This document shows positions 1 through 9,261 of a DNA stretch of 64,000 bases, piece by piece. Position 1 is the first letter of the stretch, and each line of letters starts with the position of its first letter. Location: NCBI RefSeq assembly GCF_040372045.1, contig NZ_BAABWH010000004.1; one strand, given 5' to 3'. Position numbers and translations under genes: made by a program. The notes under the pieces are model-generated. The model was not told where the DNA came from. It did not search any database and saw nothing but the letters and a program-made list of their open reading frames with translations. This DNA is from Thalassolituus sp006212115. GTDB taxonomy: Bacteria; Pseudomonadota; Gammaproteobacteria; Pseudomonadales; Oceanobacteraceae.

Positions 1-1879
1 TAAAGATCGCCGGGAATTCATCAATCGCCAGCGGCACCTGATCTTCCGGAATATGTATGCCTTTCAACTGAGCCGCACGTACACGAATATCCGCAACCGG
101 CTCACCGCCCACTTCGCGTTCATTAAGCACCTCAATGTTGCCGCCCATCGCCCGCAGGATGTTAATAACACCAATGCGGGTCGGGTTAATGCCTACGTGC
201 TCAAGGGTAATGTCTGAACCCGGCATGATGCTGGCACCAACCATAAAGAAGGCCGCAGAAGAGATATCAGAAGGGACGTCAATTTCAGTGGAGGTCAGCT
301 CGCCGCCAGAACGCAGAGTGACTTTATTGCCTTCGACAGCCACGTCGTAACCGAAACCACGCAGCATACGCTCAGTGTGATCGCGCGTCGGCGCAGGTTC
401 TGTCACTGAGGTTTCGCCCTCGGCATAGAGGCCGGCAAGCAACACACAGCTTTTTACCTGAGCACTGGCCATCGGCAGGTCGTAGTGAATGCCTTTCAAC
501 GCGCTGCCGCCTTTCACTTTCAGCGGTGGACGACCGGCCTCGGCGGTATCAACGATGGCACCCATAAGGGCCAACGGATCCGCCACACGACCCATCGGAC
601 GTTTAGACAACGACTCATCACCCGTCATTTCCACATCAAACGCCTGACCTGCCATCAAACCCGCCAGCAAGCGCATTGAGGTACCGGAGTTACCCAGATA
701 CAGCGCGTTCGGCGGCGCCTGCAGACCGTGCAGACCAACACCATGGATAGTCACGCGACCGCGATGTGGCCCTTCAATTACGACTCCCATGTCACGGAAC
801 GCCTGCAAAGTAGCCAGACTATCTTCACCTTCAAGGAAGCCAGTCACTTCGGTCGTGCCGTTTGCCAGTGAGCCCAGCATGATAGAACGATGAGAAATGG
901 ATTTATCACCCGGAACACGGAAGCTGCCAGACAGCGCCTTACCGGGATTCGCAATGTAAGAAATAGAAGCGGTTTTCATAGGTTCAACATAGGCCCGACG
1001 GGCAAGTATCTTAGAAAAATGGTCTCTGGCCGATTTCGCTCGGGTCAACACCCCCATCACGGTAGTGCTATCGCCCTGCTCAATGGCCGCACGTAAAAAC
1101 GCCAGATCATGACTGAACAGATCCAGCGTTTTCAGAATTTGGTCTTTGTTGGCGCCAAAGATATCACGCCACATGACGGGGCTACTGGCGGCAATGCGCG
1201 TGAAATCGCGGAAGCCACCGGCAGCGTAGTTAAAAATTTCTTTGTTTTCGTGGCTATTCGCCAAGGTATCAACCAACGAATACGCCAACAGATGAGGCAA
1301 GTGGCTGGTCGCGGCCAGCACCTCATCGTGGTGATCCACCGACATGTGTTCAATGTCCGCACCCACCGCCGACCAGGCATCGCGCACTAACGCCAATGCC
1401 GCTCGCGACGTGTGAGCTTCTGGAGTAATGATCACCTTGTGGCGCACGTACAGGTTTTCATCGGCGGCCATCACCCCGCTGCGCTCAGAACCGGCGATGG
1501 GATGGCCCAGCACAAAACGATCAAACTCAGGGCCAAATACCGCAGCAGCATCACGGGCGACTGAGCCTTTCACAGAGCCGACGTCCGTAATCACAGTATG
1601 CGCGCCAATATGTTCCCGAATACTTTCGAGCACCGGGCGCATGGCCATAATAGGCACAGACACAATCACCAGATCGGCATCAGCCACGACCTCAGCGATA
1701 TTCTCGCTGTAGTGATCAATCAATCCTTCAGACAGCGCCAACTGCATAGAATCCAGATTGCGATCGTAACCGCGTACGCCATTCACACAGCCGCGCACAC
1801 GCAAACCTTTAATCCAGGAGCAACCAATCAGCCCCAGACCAACAACGGCAACGCGAGGAATCACCACACGCTTGCTCAA
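1..1879 (-). CDS. TyrA-AroA fusion: prephenate dehydrogenase / EPSP synthase (3' end beyond window)
   Basis: Bifunctional aromatic-pathway enzyme, cut by the left edge, with about 626 codons visible. Residues 1-290 are a prephenate/arogenate dehydrogenase: the Rossmann motif GLGLIGCSW lies near the start and DVGSVKG further on. From residue about 301 an EPSP synthase begins with the substrate loop GDKSISHRS, followed by GNSGTSMRLLAG and the PMASAQVKS segment. An EPSP synthase of normal length would lack about its last 110 residues here. This fusion is known from pseudomonads and relatives, where it makes 4-hydroxyphenylpyruvate and EPSP. The start is a TTG overlapping the hisC stop (TTGA), so the two genes are probably translationally coupled; GTG codons four and five codons further on are alternatives. 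It is the last visible gene of the gyrA-wzz-serC-pheA-hisC unit. Confidence 0.93.
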   Translation of the reverse strand, partial: MSKRVVIPRVAVVGLGLIGCSWIKGLRVRGCVNGVRGYDRNLDSMQLALSEGLIDHYSENIAEVVADADLVIVSVPIMAMRPVLESIREHIGAHTVITDVGSVKGSVARDAAAVFGPEFDRFVLGHPIAGSERSGVMAADENLYVRHKVIITPEAHTSRAALALVRDAWSAVGADIEHMSVDHHDEVLAATSHLPHLLAYSLVDTLANSHENKEIFNYAAGGFRDFTRIAASSPVMWRDIFGANKDQILKTLDLFSHDLAFLRAAIEQGDSTTVMGVLTRAKSARDHFSKILARRAYVEPMKTASISYIANPGKALSGSFRVPGDKSISHRSIMLGSLANGTTEVTGFLEGEDSLATLQAFRDMGVVIEGPHRGRVTIHGVGLHGLQAPPNALYLGNSGTSMRLLAGLMAGQAFDVEMTGDESLSKRPMGRVADPLALMGAIVDTAEAGRPPLKVKGGSALKGIHYDLPMASAQVKSCVLLAGLYAEGETSVTEPAPTRDHTERMLRGFGYDVAVEGNKVTLRSGGELTSTEIDVPSDISSAAFFMVGASIMPGSDITLEHVGINPTRIGVINILRAMGGNIEVLNEREVGGEPVADIRVRAAQLKGIHIPEDQVPLAIDEFPAIF

Positions 1880-2988
1880 GACAGTACCGTCTTCAGTGCA
1901 GTAATAAAGGCGGTGTTTTCAGCCTCTGTACCAATGGATACGCGCAGATACTCGGGCATCTCATAGTTTGCCACCGGACGAACAATCACGCCTTGACGCA
2001 GCAAACCGTTGTACACGTCCATCGCATTGACGCCATCCGGCACTTTAAAACTGATGAAGTTACCCACCGATGGAATGTAAGCCAGCCCCAGTGCGTCAAA
2101 CTCACCAGTCAGGTACGCCATGCCAGCATCGTTAAGCGCGATGCTTTCTTTGACGTAGTCTTCATCAAGGAGAGTCGCGTTGGCGGCAGCCAGTGCAAAA
2201 GAATCCACGTTAAACGGAGGACGAACTCGATTCATCAGATCCGCTAACTCTGGGCTGGACACTCCATACCCCACACGCAATGACGCCAGACCGTACGCTT
2301 TCGAGAAGGTACGGGTTACAACCAGGTTCGGATAATCCTTTAACAGACTGATGCCGTCCGGATAATCGGCTTCGTGCACGTATTCAAAATACGCTTCGTC
2401 AAGCAGCACAATCACATGCGCAGGCACTTCGTTCAGGAAGTTCACCAGTTCATCACGGGTGTTCCAGGTGCCAGTCGGGTTATTCGGGTTCGTCACAAAC
2501 ACAATGCGAGTACGATCGTTAATGGCGGAGGCCATCGCCTCCAAATCGTGACCGTACTCTTTGGCTGGGGTCACAATGCTTTCTGCGCCTACCATCTTGG
2601 CGACCAGCCCATAGATCGCGAACGCGTGCTGAGAGAAGACCACGCTATCGCCGTCGTTCACGAACACCCGCACGATGAAATCGAGAATATCACTTGAGCC
2701 ATTGCCCAAAGTAATCTGCTCAGGAGCAATCGACAGTTTTTCGCTTAGGGTCTTTTTCAGTACGAAACCGGCGCCATCCGGGTAGCGAGTCAGGTCGGCT
2801 AATTCGGCCTTAATCGCCTCTAACGCTTTAGGACTTGGGCCCAATGGGTTTTCATTACTGGCGAGTTTTACGATATCGGCTTCATTGAGACCGAGCTCAC
2901 GCGCCAACTCATCGATCGGCTTGCCCGGCTGGTAAGGTCGCAGTGAACGAACGCCTTCGACCGCCAACTCAGAAAAATTTACAGCCAC
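1876..2988 (-). CDS. hisC: Histidinol-phosphate / aromatic aminotransferase
   Basis: Fold-type I PLP aminotransferase of 370 residues, the usual HisC length. The PLP lysine lies in TRTFSKAYGLASLRVGY, the NPNNPTGT segment is present, and the N-terminal half has the cofactor motif GNGSSDIL. HisC proteins convert imidazole-acetol phosphate to histidinol phosphate. The copy in the pheA-tyrA-aroA operon (hisC2/hisHb of pseudomonads) is thought to act mainly on phenylpyruvate or hydroxyphenylpyruvate, which the context supports here. It sits 28 nt after pheA, and its TGA overlaps the TTG of tyrA-aroA. Family assignment is firm; the preferred substrate is inferred from position. Confidence 0.93.
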   Translation of the reverse strand: MAVNFSELAVEGVRSLRPYQPGKPIDELARELGLNEADIVKLASNENPLGPSPKALEAIKAELADLTRYPDGAGFVLKKTLSEKLSIAPEQITLGNGSSDILDFIVRVFVNDGDSVVFSQHAFAIYGLVAKMVGAESIVTPAKEYGHDLEAMASAINDRTRIVFVTNPNNPTGTWNTRDELVNFLNEVPAHVIVLLDEAYFEYVHEADYPDGISLLKDYPNLVVTRTFSKAYGLASLRVGYGVSSPELADLMNRVRPPFNVDSFALAAANATLLDEDYVKESIALNDAGMAYLTGEFDALGLAYIPSVGNFISFKVPDGVNAMDVYNGLLRQGVIVRPVANYEMPEYLRVSIGTEAENTAFITALKTVLS

Positions 2989-3016
2989 TGTTTATAACCT
3001 CTATCAGAAAACGCAA

Positions 3017-4111
3017 TCAGAGCACGGCACGAGGGTAAGAACCCAGCACTTTGTAATCGACGGCTATGTCCTGCAGTTTTTTCAGTACCGCAGAGGCTGC
3101 GTCGTCTTCGCAGTGGCCTTCAAAATCAATAAAGAAAATATAATTCCAGGTGCCCGAGGGGTCTGGACGGGTTTCAATTCGAGTCAGGTTAACGCCTGCC
3201 TCGTGGAACGGTGCCAGCACCTGATACAGGGACCCCGGCTGATGGCGGTTAGACACCATGATCGAGGTTTTATCTTCTCCACTTGGGCCCGTCTCCTGAC
3301 GGCCAATGATCAAAAAGCGCGTCGTATTATCCGGGCGATCTTCTATGTTGGCATTACGGACCGTCAGATTGTAGAGCTCAGCGGCTGCTTCACCGGCAAT
3401 GGCCGCTGCGCCCTCTTCCGCCGCTGCGCGACGTGCCGCTTCCGCATTGGAATTTACAGCAATGCGCTCTACGTTAGCCGGGAAGTTCTTATCCAACCAA
3501 CGACGACACTGCCCCAACGACTGAGCATGCGAATAAATACGGTCAATTTCCTGATCATCACTTTTGATCAGCAGGTGATGATGAATACGTAACGTCACCT
3601 CACCGCAGATATGCAGGTTAGAATCGTAGAAGCTATCCAGAGTATGTGTGACCACGCCTTCGGTCGAATTTTCAACCGGAACCACACCATAGTGAGCCGC
3701 ACCACTGGCGACTTCACGGAACACATCCGCAATAGAGACCTGCCCCTGGCAATTGACCGCATGGCCAAAGTGCTTGACCGCTGCCTGCTGAGTAAAGGTG
3801 CCTTCCGGGCCTAAGTAAGCGACCTGAAGTGGCTCTTCAAGCGCCAGACACTGCGACATAATTTCACGAAACAGCCGCGCCATCGACTCGCCTGGTAACG
3901 GACCTTCGTTGCGCTCCATCACCCGGCGCAGCACCTGCGCTTCACGCTCAGGACGGTAGAACACTACTTTTTCACCCGGCGCCGCGTACTTCTGCTTTAC
4001 GTCGGCAACATTCTGGGCGCACTGGGCACGTTGATTAATCAGTTCCTGAATCTGCTTATCCAGCGAATCAATTTGCTGACGCAGCTGATCCAGTTCCTGT
4101 GCTTCACTCAT
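3017..4111 (-). CDS. pheA: Chorismate mutase / prephenate dehydratase (P-protein)
   Basis: Bifunctional enzyme of phenylalanine synthesis, 364 residues. Residues 1-90 form an AroQ-type helical chorismate mutase (LDQLRQQIDSLDKQI at the start). Residues about 93-275 are the prephenate dehydratase domain, opening with VAYLGPEGTFTQQAA and ending in the catalytic NTTRFLIIG. Residues about 280-360 are an ACT domain carrying LTRIETRP, the equivalent of the ESRP phenylalanine-binding motif, so feedback inhibition by phenylalanine is likely. It starts 11 nt after the serC stop and is followed by hisC, the standard pseudomonad order. Confidence 0.96.
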   Translation of the reverse strand: MSEAQELDQLRQQIDSLDKQIQELINQRAQCAQNVADVKQKYAAPGEKVVFYRPEREAQVLRRVMERNEGPLPGESMARLFREIMSQCLALEEPLQVAYLGPEGTFTQQAAVKHFGHAVNCQGQVSIADVFREVASGAAHYGVVPVENSTEGVVTHTLDSFYDSNLHICGEVTLRIHHHLLIKSDDQEIDRIYSHAQSLGQCRRWLDKNFPANVERIAVNSNAEAARRAAAEEGAAAIAGEAAAELYNLTVRNANIEDRPDNTTRFLIIGRQETGPSGEDKTSIMVSNRHQPGSLYQVLAPFHEAGVNLTRIETRPDPSGTWNYIFFIDFEGHCEDDAASAVLKKLQDIAVDYKVLGSYPRAVL

Positions 4112-4122
4112 GATAAACCCTG

Positions 4123-5205
4123 TTAACCGTGACGTTTCGCGAAGTCCGCCATGAATGCGATCAGGGCATCCACACCGTCTTCCGGTACTGCATTGTAAAT
4201 ACTGGCGCGCATACCACCGACACTGCGATGGCCAGCCAGATTCATCAGCCCTGCCTGCTCACTTTCTGCCAGGAAAGTTTTATCCAGCCCGGCATCTGCC
4301 AAGGTAAACGGCACGTTCATGCGTGAGCGGTTATTTTTAGCTACCGGGTTCGCATAGAAATCGTTGGTATCGATAAAGCCGTACAATTTTTCGGCTTTGC
4401 GACGGTTCAACTCCGCCATGGCCTCAACACCGCCCTGCTCTTTCAGCCATTCAAACACTAGCCCCGCCAGGTACCAGCTGTACGTTGGTGGCGTGTTGTA
4501 CATAGAGCCATTATCCGCGGCAACCTTGTAGTCGAACATGGTCGGCGTACCTTCGATGGTATTGCCCAACAAATCTTCACGAACAATCACCACGCACAAA
4601 CCGGCCGGACCAATATTCTTCTGCGCACCGGCGTAAATCAGACCGAACTTCGAGACATCAATGGCCTCGGACAAAATCGAAGAAGAGTAGTCCGCCACCA
4701 ACGGAACATCGCCCGTATCCGGCACATAATCAAACTCCACACCACCGATGGTCTCGTTCGGTGTGTAATGCACGTACGCTGCATCCGGGCTCAGATTCAG
4801 CTCTGCCTGTGATGGCGCAGACGTAAAGTTATTGCCCTCGGTAGAAGCCGCAACATTCACCTCGCAGAAGCGCTTAGCCTCTTTAATGGCCTTGGTCGAC
4901 CACTGCCCGGTATTGATGTAATCGGCTTTAGAGCCACCGCGCAGCAAGTTCATCGGGATCATAGTGAACTGACTGCTGGCACCGCCCTGCATAAACAAGA
5001 CTTTGTAGTTATCAGGGATGCCCATCAGATCGCGAAGGTCCTGCTCGGCCTTCTCGGCCACGCCAACAAATTCTTTGCTGCGATGGCTCATTTCCATGAT
5101 CGACATGCCCGTGCCGTGCCAATCAGCAAGCTCACCACCCGCGCGTTCCAGCACGGCCGTTGGCAGGGTCGCTGGCCCTGCACAGAAATTAAAAATTCGA
5201 CTCAT
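4123..5205 (-). CDS. serC: Phosphoserine aminotransferase
   Basis: PLP enzyme converting 3-phosphohydroxypyruvate to 3-phosphoserine; it also serves pyridoxine synthesis. At 360 residues it has the standard length. The N-terminus IFNFCAGPATLP is diagnostic, GGASSQFTMIP binds cofactor phosphate, and the PLP lysine is in YAGAQKNIGPAG. The C-terminal GHRSVGGMRASIYNA is typical. The ATG overlaps the stop of the upstream wzz gene (ATGA), so expression should be coupled to wzz and gyrA; in related genomes serC directly follows gyrA. Confidence 0.97.
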   Translation of the reverse strand: MSRIFNFCAGPATLPTAVLERAGGELADWHGTGMSIMEMSHRSKEFVGVAEKAEQDLRDLMGIPDNYKVLFMQGGASSQFTMIPMNLLRGGSKADYINTGQWSTKAIKEAKRFCEVNVAASTEGNNFTSAPSQAELNLSPDAAYVHYTPNETIGGVEFDYVPDTGDVPLVADYSSSILSEAIDVSKFGLIYAGAQKNIGPAGLCVVIVREDLLGNTIEGTPTMFDYKVAADNGSMYNTPPTYSWYLAGLVFEWLKEQGGVEAMAELNRRKAEKLYGFIDTNDFYANPVAKNNRSRMNVPFTLADAGLDKTFLAESEQAGLMNLAGHRSVGGMRASIYNAVPEDGVDALIAFMADFAKRHG

Positions 5206-6365
5206 AGTACTGAATTGACCTTATTGTAACGCTCTGAACGTCTGAGATGACGGCTTGAAGCGGCGGCAAGTAGAGCAGCCAGAACCCCCATCATCACACC
5301 GCCAACACCACCTAAAGCGATGACCAACAACTTCCTTGGTTTAGCTGGCTTTAGCGGTAGCAAAGCAGGTTGGTCGACTTCAACCAATTGAACCGACTCC
5401 CAATCAACCTTGACGGCTTTCAATGAATCAAGGTACCCGGTTATTAACGGCAAGCCATCAATAAAAATATCCTCAGATTCTCTACTGGAACGAGCCTTCA
5501 ATTGTTCTGCTTCTCTCTTCAGGGCCACTTCCCCCATCATATACAGAGGCGGCTCACTACTGACCACAACATCATTAGTATTGTAGAAAGGCTTACTCTG
5601 ATTGATGCTGGCAGCCACACTGGCAGCTTCCTCAAGCATTGCAATACGTCGCGCCTTTTCAGTCTCATATTGAGTACGGAAATTCGCCGCACGGGTCTCG
5701 TTCAGCTCTATTTGAGCCTGAAGCTTTCTCTCAAATTCATTTCTGACCCGAGCCTGGTACTCAGTAATTGCATAAGCCAGATACTCATTAAGGATGTTTC
5801 TCGCCAGCTCAGCATCTTCCGAGAGACTGAAAGAGACTTTTAAATAGGTATCTAAAGTCTCTTTACCAGAAGCATCTCCAAATGCGAACCTATCGAGGAA
5901 TTTCACCAAGTTTTGCTCTTCTGTCAATTTTTCTTCAAATAACAGCGACGTTGTTCTTTCATCCCCACGAAGTAGTAAATCTGAGTAGAAGCTGCGGCGA
6001 ACCGACGACGATCGTAACACCGAGCGGGCACCAAGAAAGGCACTCTCAGGATCAAGTTCAAACACTGCTGCATCTGTCATGATCACTGGCGAACCTGTAT
6101 CACTATCTCCACCAGCACTGGCCGATAGCGCAAGTGTGCTCATCAGTACCGGCTGATTAAAGGGCAGAAGCTCCGAAGGAGAAACGTCTGTAATAATTGC
6201 ATCCGTCTTGAACTCTGGTGTTGCCGTAAATGCATACACGAAAGCAAGCAGCACACCTGCGACCATGGTACCCAGCATCCAGTACCATTTGTCCTTGATA
6301 TCATCAACGAGATCGAAAATATCTATATCATCGTCGTGAGACACACTAACTGGCTGCTCAGCCAT
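5202..6365 (-). CDS. wzz: Wzz-type polysaccharide chain-length determinant
   Basis: Inner-membrane co-polymerase of the Wzz/PCP family, 387 residues. An acidic N-terminal cytoplasmic segment (DDDIDIFDLVDDI) leads into transmembrane helix 1 at about 31-52. A large periplasmic region follows with predicted coiled coil at about 170-250 and the Wzz-like patch PPLYMMGEVALKREAEQL. A proline-rich stretch (PLKPAKPRK) precedes transmembrane helix 2 at about 350-372, and there is a short basic tail. Such proteins set the modal length of O-antigen or exopolysaccharide. The gene overlaps gyrA by one base (TAATG) and serC by four (ATGA), which is unexpected because gyrA-serC is normally contiguous. By eye it is more AT-rich than both neighbours. 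No other polysaccharide gene lies within 55 kb. Confidence 0.85.
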   Translation of the reverse strand: MAEQPVSVSHDDDIDIFDLVDDIKDKWYWMLGTMVAGVLLAFVYAFTATPEFKTDAIITDVSPSELLPFNQPVLMSTLALSASAGGDSDTGSPVIMTDAAVFELDPESAFLGARSVLRSSSVRRSFYSDLLLRGDERTTSLLFEEKLTEEQNLVKFLDRFAFGDASGKETLDTYLKVSFSLSEDAELARNILNEYLAYAITEYQARVRNEFERKLQAQIELNETRAANFRTQYETEKARRIAMLEEAASVAASINQSKPFYNTNDVVVSSEPPLYMMGEVALKREAEQLKARSSRESEDIFIDGLPLITGYLDSLKAVKVDWESVQLVEVDQPALLPLKPAKPRKLLVIALGGVGGVMMGVLAALLAAASSRHLRRSERYNKVNSVL

Positions 6366-8998
6366 TATTCCTCATCCCCTTTATCAATGTTCATCGCATC
6401 TTCAATACCGGGCGCCTGTGCGGCCTCGCCACTTTCTCCGGCAATTTCATCACCAACGTCGTCCTCGTCGGCATCACAAATACGCTCTACGCCGACCAAC
6501 TTTTCTTTGTCAGCGACTTTGATCAGAGTGACGCCCTGAGTGTTACGCCCCAGAACCGAAACCTCATCGACACGGGTACGTACTAGAGTGCCGCGGTCAC
6601 TGACGAGCATAACCTCGTCACCATCAAAGACCTGTACCGCACCAACAAGCGCGCCGTTACGGTCACTGGTAACCATCGCAATCACACCCTGAGTGCCACG
6701 CCCTTTGGTTGGGAACTCTTCCACGTTGGTGCGCTTACCAAAGCCGCGCTGAGAGGCGGTTAGAATCGTGCCATTTTCTTCCGGTACAATCAGTGAGATC
6801 ACACGCTGGTCATCGGCCAGTTTGATACCGCGGACACCTCGGGCTGTCCGACCCATGGCACGTACGTCAGACTCTTTAAAGCGAACCGCTTTGCCCGCGT
6901 CGCTCAGCATCAGGATATCTTTTTCACCATCCGTGATAGCAACACCAACCAGGTGATCACCGTCATCCAGTTCACAGGCAATCAAACCCGAGGAACGCGG
7001 ACGACTGAATTGATCCAGTGTCGTTTTTTTCACGGTGCCGCGTGCAGTGGCCATAAACACGTAGAGATCGTCACGATACTCTTCAACCGGCAGGATCGCT
7101 GTAATACGCTCGCCTTCAGAGGAGAGATTCAGTACGTTCACGATCGGTCGACCACGGGCATTGCGACTGGCTTGAGGAATGTCATACACCGTCAGCCAAT
7201 ACACTTTACCGGCATCAGTGAAACACAACACGGTATCGTGGCTGTTAACGACCAGCAGGTGTTCAATGAAATCTTCGTCTTTCATCGCTGTGGCCGACTT
7301 ACCCTTGCCGCCTCGTTTCTGGGCCTGATAGGCATCCATAGGTTGCGTCTTGGCGTAACCCGTATGAGACAACGTCAGAACCAGTGTTTCTTCTGGAATC
7401 AGGTCAGCCATAGTGAGATCGCGTTTCTGAGCGATAATCTCAGTACGACGCTCATCGCCGTATTCTTCGCGAATGTTTTCGAGTTCTTCTCGGATCACCT
7501 GCATCAGGCGGTCCGCACTGCCCAGAATCTCGAGATATTCCGCGATTTCTTCGAGCTTCTGCTGATACTCTGCGATCAGTTTCTCATGCTCGAGACCTGT
7601 CAGCTTCTGCAGGCGCAGATCCAGAATCGCTTGAGCCTGCGCAGGAGAAAGATGATATTTCCCGTCGCGGAAGCCAAATTCTTCAGGCAGGTCATCCGGA
7701 CGACAAGCATCCTCACCGGCACGCTCCAGCATATCCAGAACGTCGCCCGGCTCCCACGCAGCTGCAATCAGGCTCTCTTTCGCTTCGGCGGCAGTCGGTG
7801 ACTTCTTGATCAGCTCAATCACTGGATCAATGTTCGCCAGTGCCAGCGCCAGACCTTCGAGAATATGACCACGTTCACGCGCTTTGCGCAGATCGTAGAT
7901 GGTGCGACGGGTCACTACTTCACGGCGGTGCTTAACGAAGGCATCCAGCAGTTGCTTCAGGTTCAACGTCTTAGGTTGGCCGTCCACCAGGGCCACCGTA
8001 TTGATACCAAACACACCTTGTAGCTGAGTTTGGGCAAACAGGTTATTGAGAACCACCTCTGGCATTTCGCCACGACGCAGCTCAACAACGATACGCATAC
8101 CGTCCTTATCGGACTCGTCACGCAGCTCGGTGATACCTTCAATCTTTTTGTCTTTGACCAGCTCAGCGATTTTTTCGATCAGTCGAGCCTTGTTCACCAT
8201 GTACGGTATTTCAGTGAAGATGATGGATACTTTGCCGTTTTTCTCATCTTCTTCGAAGTGGTGGCGAGCGCGCAGGTATATGCGACCGCGGCCAGTTCGG
8301 TAGGCTTCGACGATACCATCGCGACCGTTGATAAAAGCACCAGTCGGGAAATCAGGGCCAGGAATGTATTCCATCAGGTCGTCGACGGTCAGATTCGGAT
8401 CATCGATTAGAGCCAAACAGCCATTGAGAACTTCGGTCAGGTTGTGGGGCGGAATATTCGTCGCCATACCTACCGCAATACCGGAAGAACCATTTACCAA
8501 CAGATTCGGAATACGGGTTGGCAGCACCTCAGGGATCTGTTCCGTACCGTCGTAGTTGGGAACCCAGTCAACGGTTTCTTTATCGATATCAGCCAGCATG
8601 TCGTGGCTGATTTTCTCCATGCGGATTTCCGTGTAACGCATCGCCGCAGCGGAGTCACCGTCCACAGAGCCAAAGTTACCCTGACCATCCACCAAGGTGT
8701 AGCGCATGGAAAAGTCCTGAGCCATACGAACAATGGTGTCGTAAACTGCAGAATCACCGTGCGGGTGGTATTTACCAATGACATCACCGACCACACGGGC
8801 AGATTTCTTGTAAGGCTTGTTCCAGTCGTTACCAAGAACGTTCATCGCGTGCAAAACGCGGCGGTGAACTGGCTTCAGGCCATCCCTGACATCAGGCAGA
8901 GCACGACCGACAATCACACTCATGGCGTAATCAAGGTACGATTGCTGTAGCTCGTCTTCAATGTTGATCGGTAGAACTTCTTTGGCTAGGTCGCTCAT
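6365..8998 (-). CDS. gyrA: DNA gyrase subunit A
   Basis: Catalytic breakage-reunion subunit of gyrase, 877 residues. The ATG giving MSDLAKEVLPINIEDEL was chosen because it matches the family start; an in-frame upstream extension of 21 codons looks like leader sequence. The quinolone-resistance region KYHPHGDSAVYDTIV keeps the sensitive Ser and Asp. The active-site tyrosine is in AAMRYTEIR, and the GyrA box QKRGGKGK marks the start of the DNA-wrapping C-terminal domain. The protein ends in a long acidic tail. The stop overlaps the start of wzz. Confidence 0.98.
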   Translation of the reverse strand: MSDLAKEVLPINIEDELQQSYLDYAMSVIVGRALPDVRDGLKPVHRRVLHAMNVLGNDWNKPYKKSARVVGDVIGKYHPHGDSAVYDTIVRMAQDFSMRYTLVDGQGNFGSVDGDSAAAMRYTEIRMEKISHDMLADIDKETVDWVPNYDGTEQIPEVLPTRIPNLLVNGSSGIAVGMATNIPPHNLTEVLNGCLALIDDPNLTVDDLMEYIPGPDFPTGAFINGRDGIVEAYRTGRGRIYLRARHHFEEDEKNGKVSIIFTEIPYMVNKARLIEKIAELVKDKKIEGITELRDESDKDGMRIVVELRRGEMPEVVLNNLFAQTQLQGVFGINTVALVDGQPKTLNLKQLLDAFVKHRREVVTRRTIYDLRKARERGHILEGLALALANIDPVIELIKKSPTAAEAKESLIAAAWEPGDVLDMLERAGEDACRPDDLPEEFGFRDGKYHLSPAQAQAILDLRLQKLTGLEHEKLIAEYQQKLEEIAEYLEILGSADRLMQVIREELENIREEYGDERRTEIIAQKRDLTMADLIPEETLVLTLSHTGYAKTQPMDAYQAQKRGGKGKSATAMKDEDFIEHLLVVNSHDTVLCFTDAGKVYWLTVYDIPQASRNARGRPIVNVLNLSSEGERITAILPVEEYRDDLYVFMATARGTVKKTTLDQFSRPRSSGLIACELDDGDHLVGVAITDGEKDILMLSDAGKAVRFKESDVRAMGRTARGVRGIKLADDQRVISLIVPEENGTILTASQRGFGKRTNVEEFPTKGRGTQGVIAMVTSDRNGALVGAVQVFDGDEVMLVSDRGTLVRTRVDEVSVLGRNTQGVTLIKVADKEKLVGVERICDADEDDVGDEIAGESGEAAQAPGIEDAMNIDKGDEE

Positions 8999-9085
8999 AT
9001 AAACTCTGGCCCGTACTCTCTCCCGCCAATGGCGGATTTCCTTTGAATGGATACATCGCACGTCACGCGATATACAAGGCTCGGG

Positions 9086-9114
9086 ATCATATCACATTTT
9101 GGCGTCATACCTAA
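9086..9114 (-). promoter_or_regulatory. Probable promoter of the gyrA operon
   Basis: On the minus strand a -10-like TATGAT lies 17 nt downstream of a poor -35-like TTAGGT, about 90 nt before the gyrA start, in the 263-nt gap shared with the divergent mtaD gene. On the plus strand of the same gap TATACT at 9229-9234 is a likely -10 for mtaD, with no good -35; mtaD has a strong GAGGAGG ribosome site. These are pattern matches only. Confidence 0.4.
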
Positions 9115-9261
9115 TGAGAGCGCCTGAATGGCCCTGTGAGGCGTTTTCTCATCTGAACGGATGTTCCCTACTGGTCAATAAATGATCTCTCAAAACGCAA
9201 TCCTATCGTCGACGTGAATTGCATTCGTTATACTGACCCCCAGACCCGCTGAGGAGGCACC

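Noticed and set aside
6953..7801. A 282-codon plus-strand open frame inside gyrA
   Set aside because: Antisense to gyrA in a region of strong codon bias; no start signal or family match.
8700..8780. Quinolone-resistance change in gyrA
   Set aside because: The key Ser and Asp of HGDSAVYD are the sensitive type.
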